Positions 3,201 through 6,131 of a stretch of DNA of 6,131 bases are shown one piece after another (the stretch's first letter is position 1; each line of letters opens with the position of its first letter). This DNA is from an uncultured Clostridia bacterium (GTDB lineage Bacteria > Bacillota > Clostridia > Christensenellales > UBA3700). The stretch covers positions 1 through 6,131 of the forward strand of contig CAMWPK010000093.1 of NCBI GenBank assembly GCA_947176115.1, written 5' to 3'. The notes under the pieces were generated by a model that searched no databases, was not told the origin of the DNA, and saw nothing but the letters and a program-made list of their open reading frames with translations. The position numbers were made by a program, and so were the translations under genes.

Positions 3201-6131
3201 AGCAAAGTCGTGCTCCTCGCCGTCGAATACCGTCCAAGAGCTGTCGAATACCGGCTTGGCGATAGTCTTGGGGACAATCGTCCAAGTCAATTTGCTCTGC
3301 AAACCGCTGGGCATAACCACAGCTTCATAGTTGCTACCCAAATCAGCCAAAGTATACTCTACCACGTAGATACCAATCTCGCTCTGCTCTTGATTGTCGC
3401 CCTTGTAAGTGATTGCGCTCTTCAATACGTCGGGGACGTTGATAAGAGATACGATATAATGTACCACTCCGCCACCGTCAAGTCTGGTGTACGGCAAATC
3501 GCCTACGTACGCATTCTCATCGGTATTGGCAAGCGTAGTATATCCCCATACTATGCCCGAAGTGTCCACGCTGGCTTTTGCAATGCTCCAGGCGAGCGAA
3601 GTCGGGAAGTTGGGCGCATTGTAATTGTCGGTATCGTAAGAGAATACTATATCTGCCGAGTATCCCGTACCCGCATTGGTCTGCTCATTGCCTGTCACAC
3701 TGACGCTCAGACCGGCAATACCGTCCTTGCCCGCTAAGGTCAAGGTGTGCGCCGTAGTATCGTAAGTGAACGGCAATATTTCGCTACCGCTATCATCCAA
3801 CCACTTGCCTTGCGCAAAGTCGTAGACAGCCGTAACGCCATTGTGCGAGTACTGCCATTGCAGAGAGCTTACGTCAAAGTCGGCTTTGACTATCTCGAAC
3901 TCAAATACGGCGCTGTCCGCCTCGATATAGTTGAGATCTCCGCCGTAATTTAGCGTAGCCTCTACGCGATACTTGCCCACTTGAGTTGGCGCGTCCGTAG
4001 TACCTGCGGTACTTCCGTCCTTGAAATACGTCAAGGTAATGTTGGCGGGCAAGATACCGCCATCGGCTTTGGTGATTTCTATCGTAGGCGCGTAAGCATT
4101 GCCTGTATAAGGCAAGCGCGCGCCGTCGATATTTTGTCCATTGTACTTCAGTATCAGTGTTACCGGATACTTATCCTTACCGATTACGAAGACGTATTCG
4201 TCTGTCGTATCCGTACCGTTGGCAAATTGATAATTGCTTGTAAATGCAGATTTGAGCTTAGCTACAGCCTTGAAAGTCATCTCTTCCGTAACCTGCGTAG
4301 GCAAGGAAGTAACTACGTTGCCGTCGCTGTCGTAATAGGTGTAATCTACCATTGAATTTAGGTCAAGCGTACCTACACTCTTGAGCGTAGGCAATTTGAA
4401 TACCTCGCTGTCGCCTACGTTGTCATCCTTCCAGCTCGCATTCAAAGTCGCCTTGATAATGCTCCAATCATACGTAAAGTCAAAGGCGCCGGTATACGTG
4501 TCGCTAGCGCCCGCTGTAGGCACGAAATAATTGTTGATATAATTACTGCTCACGCTGAAAGTAACCGTCGTAGTATAACTTCCCACAGGCACTTTGTTGT
4601 TGCCGGAATACGTCGCTTGCAAACCTGCAGGCAAAGTTCCCTGCAATTCCATTCCCTGCGCCGAGCCGTTGTACTCCAAAGTACTTACGGTAGGCCAATT
4701 CAAAACCGATAGGTCGTATTTAGCCTTGTCGATCTGATAATATAGTGTGTATTGCGCATTGTAACTCTCGTACGTGGAATCGTAATTCGTCAAGTATACC
4801 GTGACGGAATACAGACCGCTCTTGGCATTCGTCGCCGTGACGTCACCGCTATAACCGTTGCTACCTTTAGAAATGTCTATCTTTACGCCGTGCGATGCCA
4901 ATACGCTGTCGTCTATGCTGAAGCGATACGCCGTACCCGTGTAGGTCAAGACGTAGGTGGTCGTAGGATTGCCGATTGGAATATTGTTGTAATTCCAATT
5001 GATTACGGCGTCGGTCATGGATATTCCCTGTCCTTTTACCGTAAATGCCTGCGTCTTTATAGCCGCCAATGAATAGTTGTCGTTGTCTTTATTTGAACCG
5101 TACAACTCTACGCATATCGTATAACTACCCTGCGGTATGTCCCCCGGCATCGTTATCGTTCTTGTCTTGCCGGTGATGACCTTGTCGTTGTTGATATTGT
5201 CATACTTGATAGAACTTCCTATATTATTATCAATATAATATATATAAAGTTCTGTACTGTCGTTTTCGTAACTGTCGCCCACTATGGTTACGACAGGTCT
5301 GTCGCCTACGTTCCAAGTGAAGTCGGAAACCGAGCAGGATATCGTCAAGGTCAACGGCTTTTTGGTAATCTCATACGTCAATTCTATCGCCGTACTACTT
5401 CCGTCAGGCCACTGCGTAGCCACGCCGTTGTCCGTCAACTTGCACACTACTTTGTACGTGCCGGCATTCTTTGCGCTCAGCGTGTTGCCGGACCTCGTCA
5501 TTCCTGCAGGCAGTTCTATCGTAATGTCGGCGTTGTCCCCTCCCGTCATTGTGAAGGTGATATCCTCGCCCGTATACTGCTTACTGCTCTGTCCCGATAT
5601 CGCAGGCTTGGGCACGTCTTTCTTGTCGATTTTGAATTGGATTGAATATGTATTGTCTAATTCATAGTTACAACTTGCGTTGCTTATTATTGCCGTAGCC
5701 GTATACGTACCTACCGCAGTAGGTCTTACCGTGTCATTGTAACCGTTGATACTTGTATAATTAAATGCAAGATTGGGCGCTCGCCCGTTGGTATCGTCGT
5801 CGCCTGTGTATACGTCCGTGGAACTTTTCAGCGACACGACCGGCATACCGCCCGTGTCAAGCGCCACCGTGACGCCAATTTTCTTTTTCTTGATGGTAAA
5901 GTTGAATACCCTGGTATGCGCGTCCTCGCCCTTGCTTGTATCGGGGTCGCCTTTGAATGCGTAATCAGGGTCGTCCGCTAACGCGGAGTCGGAAATCTTC
6001 GCCGTCACTTGATAAGTGCCGGCGTCTGTCATCCCCGATGGGTATGACAGAGTGATTTTTGTCGAGTCGTACCACTTTGTCTGATCTGACGATACGTCAG
6101 CCAGCGTCTGCGACTGCCCGTTGTATACGGA
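255..6131 (-). CDS. Giant repetitive surface protein: Ig/MBG-like repeats, two TM segments, coiled coil, C-terminal domain (5' partial)
   Basis: The reading frame is open from the right window edge to a TAA at 255-257, giving at least 1958 residues. The Met at 6030-6032 is not the start: the 33 codons to its right are open and encode another piece of repeat (VYNGQSQ, then DAGTYQV across the Met). The order is: Ig-like repeats to residue 1254, Gly-rich linker 1257-1272, TM1 about 1285-1303, basic loop with KKKKKDKK at 1310-1317, TM2 about 1343-1363, Met/Gly-rich patch 1394-1421, coiled coil about 1440-1725, Val/Pro/Glu linker 1730-1794, and a C-terminal domain 1795-1925. The repeats resemble MBG/YDG-type bacterial Ig-like domains, known from large cell-surface proteins. 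An extracellular stalk or adhesin role is therefore likely for that part. No catalytic motif or functional sortase signal is seen. The signal peptide, start and promoter lie outside the window. The exact biological role is unknown. Confidence 0.96.
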   Translation of the reverse strand, partial: SVYNGQSQTLADVSSDQTKWYDSTKITLSYPSGMTDAGTYQVTAKISDSALADDPDYAFKGDPDTSKGEDAHTRVFNFTIKKKKIGVTVALDTGGMPVVSLKSSTDVYTGDDDTNGRAPNLAFNYTSINGYNDTVRPTAVGTYTATAIISNASCNYELDNTYSIQFKIDKKDVPKPAISGQSSKQYTGEDITFTMTGGDNADITIELPAGMTRSGNTLSAKNAGTYKVVCKLTDNGVATQWPDGSSTAIELTYEITKKPLTLTISCSVSDFTWNVGDRPVVTIVGDSYENDSTELYIYYIDNNIGSSIKYDNINNDKVITGKTRTITMPGDIPQGSYTICVELYGSNKDNDNYSLAAIKTQAFTVKGQGISMTDAVINWNYNNIPIGNPTTTYVLTYTGTAYRFSIDDSVLASHGVKIDISKGSNGYSGDVTATNAKSGLYSVTVYLTNYDSTYESYNAQYTLYYQIDKAKYDLSVLNWPTVSTLEYNGSAQGMELQGTLPAGLQATYSGNNKVPVGSYTTTVTFSVSSNYINNYFVPTAGASDTYTGAFDFTYDWSIIKATLNASWKDDNVGDSEVFKLPTLKSVGTLDLNSMVDYTYYDSDGNVVTSLPTQVTEEMTFKAVAKLKSAFTSNYQFANGTDTTDEYVFVIGKDKYPVTLILKYNGQNIDGARLPYTGNAYAPTIEITKADGGILPANITLTYFKDGSTAGTTDAPTQVGKYRVEATLNYGGDLNYIEADSAVFEFEIVKADFDVSSLQWQYSHNGVTAVYDFAQGKWLDDSGSEILPFTYDTTAHTLTLAGKDGIAGLSVSVTGNEQTNAGTGYSADIVFSYDTDNYNAPNFPTSLAWSIAKASVDTSGIVWGYTTLANTDENAYVGDLPYTRLDGGGVVHYIVSLINVPDVLKSAITYKGDNQEQSEIGIYVVEYTLADLGSNYEAVVMPSGLQSKLTWTIVPKTIAKPVFDSSWTVFDGEEHDFAQMFGITVEGWYNYMTMTITKDGEPYEGIDGDVFKAFDAGTYVVKFDLIIFNENNPNVKWDEWPDYEYNIKIKAYEIDVTEWQGSNTNAEVPMETWVKRYVGYRYLDEDGNPITLSQMQPNTVYYKELYALEGYEDDILIYGDYRKTVTRPGSIMTLEKPVFDDSKTITYNGSAYTIEDFLRKPAESGVKFEVDGDLTNAGEYTVTISIDPEMFVWEDGTTDSYTVTVKVDKAVIPQNRLTWVEDSKGVPMLSASGYDVKFSYTYYDADGFELTAEDIANGLDYAKVVAKLDDANFEVIDANKEVLEEITYDPSSQGGNNGGTKPIGGIVDFGNVTKALQEWWQVIASVISIIIIVICLIKGIGYAKKKKKDKKDVKNKYSTTFYATTATGLFSWAMTTWTIIACTLMGLAVASIIFAIIEKSGYNKAESELETAKAEFDQAHAKKKEEDMRMMMMGVMGANNGAQGAGLDMGAIRGMINDAMASNVQQLPDPSAMNNEFIERLMEQNAQNEERLRQLNEKNEERIEQLMQQLAEQQSAEKPNANDELMQELLDKVQQLSEQPADSQNDEVIKKLMENQEMLMQKLEEQSVALNEQQSADQSALNNEFMEKLMEQNAQNEERMREMNAQNEERIERLMQQLAEHPKQADSQNDEVIKKLMENQELMMKKMEEQPIEKIIEREVASANANDELMQELIDKVQQLSEQPKVASLEDDGIIQQIIRTQEALTHNQETLAHNQEALMKKIEEQSVEKPNSAYEDTIKQIVKNQEMLMKKVFELSANQNAQPQVVEKEVRVEVPVEVVKEVPVEKIVEKEVVKEIPVERIAKRAVEKDLPAVMPVMVPRPKKEVAPRLTLKEAYAKLTKQQQKFFDSLREYAMSKDDKCKEKMSTYFTTIGPSTVNPLIKLTIKKNTTVALFKMEDEYMKDIRRNATNDGAKIKVKETELLVADAQAFGTAKEMIDLRVDQIERYADYLREQRAMKN
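258..650 (-). other. Compact C-terminal domain of unknown function
   Basis: Residues 1795-1925 are non-repetitive and have balanced composition, unlike the rest of the protein. They begin with helix-like LTLKEAYAKLTKQQQKFFDSL. A beta-rich core follows (PLIKLTIKKNTTVALFKME, then GAKIKVKETELLVAD), and then a C-terminal helix (AKEMIDLRVDQIERYADYL). The pattern suggests a folded alpha/beta domain. It resembles, from memory only, an uncharacterised C-terminal module in large Clostridia proteins. One Cys (1827) is present and there are no metal-binding clusters. The final codon, Asn, directly precedes TAA. Confidence 0.7.
651..845 (-). other. Val/Glu/Pro/Lys-rich linker with EVPVE repeats
   Basis: Residues 1730-1794 contain repeated VEVPVE, KEVPVEK and KEIPVER motifs within alternating Val/Glu/Lys sequence, then a Pro-rich tail (PAVMPVMVPRPKKEVAP). 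Such segments tend to be extended spacers. It separates the coiled coil from the compact C-terminal domain. Confidence 0.75.
982..1034 (-). repeat. 21-bp tandem repeat encoding heptads
   Basis: Two full 21-base units (982-1002 and 1003-1023) and a partial third encode TQEALTH, NQETLAH and NQEALMK at residues 1667-1687. Each unit is exactly one heptad, so copy-number change would lengthen the coiled coil without breaking frame or register. Confidence 0.7.
1083..1391 (-). repeat. Coiled-coil module set 2 (order A-C-B)
   Basis: Second copies of the three coiled-coil modules: A is residues 1548-1587, C is 1591-1616 and B is 1630-1650. The order of B and C is swapped relative to set 1. An extra IEKIIEREV insert lies between C and B. 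More diverged C-like blocks follow at about 1657-1690 and 1701-1722, both ending in an LMKK motif. Confidence 0.8.
1437..1715 (-). repeat. Coiled-coil module set 1 (order A-B-C)
   Basis: Module A is residues 1440-1479 (NNEFIERLMEQNAQNEERLR and on), B is 1486-1506 (NANDELMQELLDKVQQLSEQ and P), and C is 1507-1532 (ADSQNDEVIKKLMENQE and on). Each has a close second copy in the set further downstream in the protein. The two A modules are 108 codons apart. DNA similarity between copies is high, for example at 1473-1516 against 1219-1262, so the duplication is recent relative to the Ig-like repeats. Confidence 0.85.
1944..2180 (-). other. Two transmembrane segments with a strongly basic loop
   Basis: TM1 is residues 1285-1303, with a run of Ile and Val (IIIIVICLI). 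It is followed by KKKKKDKKDVKNK at 1310-1322, a strong cytoplasmic anchor by the positive-inside rule. TM2 is about 1343-1363 (TIIACTLMGLAVASIIFAII), preceded by a semi-hydrophobic stretch from 1327 (TGLFSWAMTTW). With the Ig array outside and the Lys loop inside, TM2 would return the chain to the outside. Alternatively, the 37-residue stretch 1327-1363 forms a re-entrant or double pass and leaves the C-terminal part in the cytoplasm. Confidence 0.85.
2217..2264 (-). other. Gly/Asn-rich linker between Ig-like array and first TM segment
   Basis: Residues 1257-1272 are rich in Gly, Asn and Ser (SSQGGNNGGTKPIGG). They join the last Ig-like repeat to a short amphipathic stretch ending in WW just before TM1. 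This looks like a flexible spacer at the outer membrane face. Confidence 0.7.
2271..6131 (-). repeat. Array of about 14 Ig-like (MBG/YDG-like) repeats in the giant protein
   Basis: Repeats of about 77-110 residues run through residue 1254. Most end in a strand such as WSIIKA, WSIAKA, WTIVPK, YQIDKA or FEIVKA. These junctions fall near residues 47, 136, 223, 333, 435, 526, 618, 715, 819, 921, 1016, 1098 and 1175. Many repeats begin with a YxG motif (YTGDD, YTGED, YTGTA, YNGSAQ, YTGNA, YNGSAY). They continue to an (A/V)G(T/S/K)Y-x-V segment and often an NY motif, the usual pattern of MBG-type beta sandwiches. A second subtype lacks YxG and carries YYDxDG-like motifs instead. The repeats are diverged from one another, so the array is old and not a recent tandem amplification. 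Family naming is from pattern recognition, not from a profile search. Confidence 0.85.

Noticed and set aside
2847..3737. Plus-strand open frame of about 300 codons opposite the Ig-like repeats
   Set aside because: It is antisense to clearly structured repeat coding sequence and shows no recognisable motif or ribosome binding context.
4101..4115. LPYTG at residues 640-644, matching the LPxTG sortase motif
   Set aside because: It lies inside an Ig-like repeat, where YTG is part of the recurrent YxG opening. No hydrophobic segment or basic tail follows, and the protein continues for almost 1300 residues.
6030..6032. In-frame ATG as the start codon of the giant gene
   Set aside because: The frame stays open through all 33 codons to the window edge and encodes more repeat sequence (VYNGQSQ). 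The ATG sits in the middle of a repeat.

Overview
The window holds one giant protein-coding gene on the minus strand. It fills about 96% of the sequence and is cut off at its 5' end by the right window edge. At the left edge a tRNA gene, cut at its 5' side, converges on it from the plus strand. About 200 bases of repeat-rich intergenic DNA lie between them. The giant gene combines a long array of MBG/YDG-type Ig-like repeats with a membrane hairpin and a Gln/Glu-rich coiled coil. Together with a CCA-encoding tRNA-Ser and moderate GC, this suggests a gut-type Bacillota (Clostridia) genome. That assignment is an inference from style, not from a marker gene.

Layout, left to right: (1) 1-55, the 3' part of a tRNA-Ser (+). 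(2) 58-144, nested inverted repeats: a short perfect hairpin, a likely bidirectional terminator, and an outer 10-bp stem enclosing it. (3) 145-220, a non-coding spacer. (4) 221-250, a second exact 30-bp copy of the tRNA 3' end plus its trailer. Its similarity to the first copy runs on, with a 2-base gap, into the stop codon of the giant gene. (5) 255-6131, the giant gene (-), read from right to left.

Read from its N-terminal side, the visible protein (at least 1958 residues) has about 14 Ig-like/MBG-like repeats of roughly 77-110 residues, a glycine-rich linker, a transmembrane segment, a very basic loop, a second transmembrane segment, a Met/Gly-rich patch, about 300 residues of repetitive coiled coil, a Val/Glu/Pro/Lys linker and a compact C-terminal domain of about 130 residues. 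The repeats look like an extracellular stalk or adhesin arm. The role of the coiled coil and C-terminal domain is unknown. The basic loop between the two membrane segments makes it unclear on which side of the membrane the C-terminal third lies. No start codon, promoter, signal peptide or ribosome binding site for this gene is in the window. No second protein-coding gene is supported on either strand.

Residue numbers in all entries count from the in-frame Met at 6030-6032, which is a reference point only and not the proposed start.
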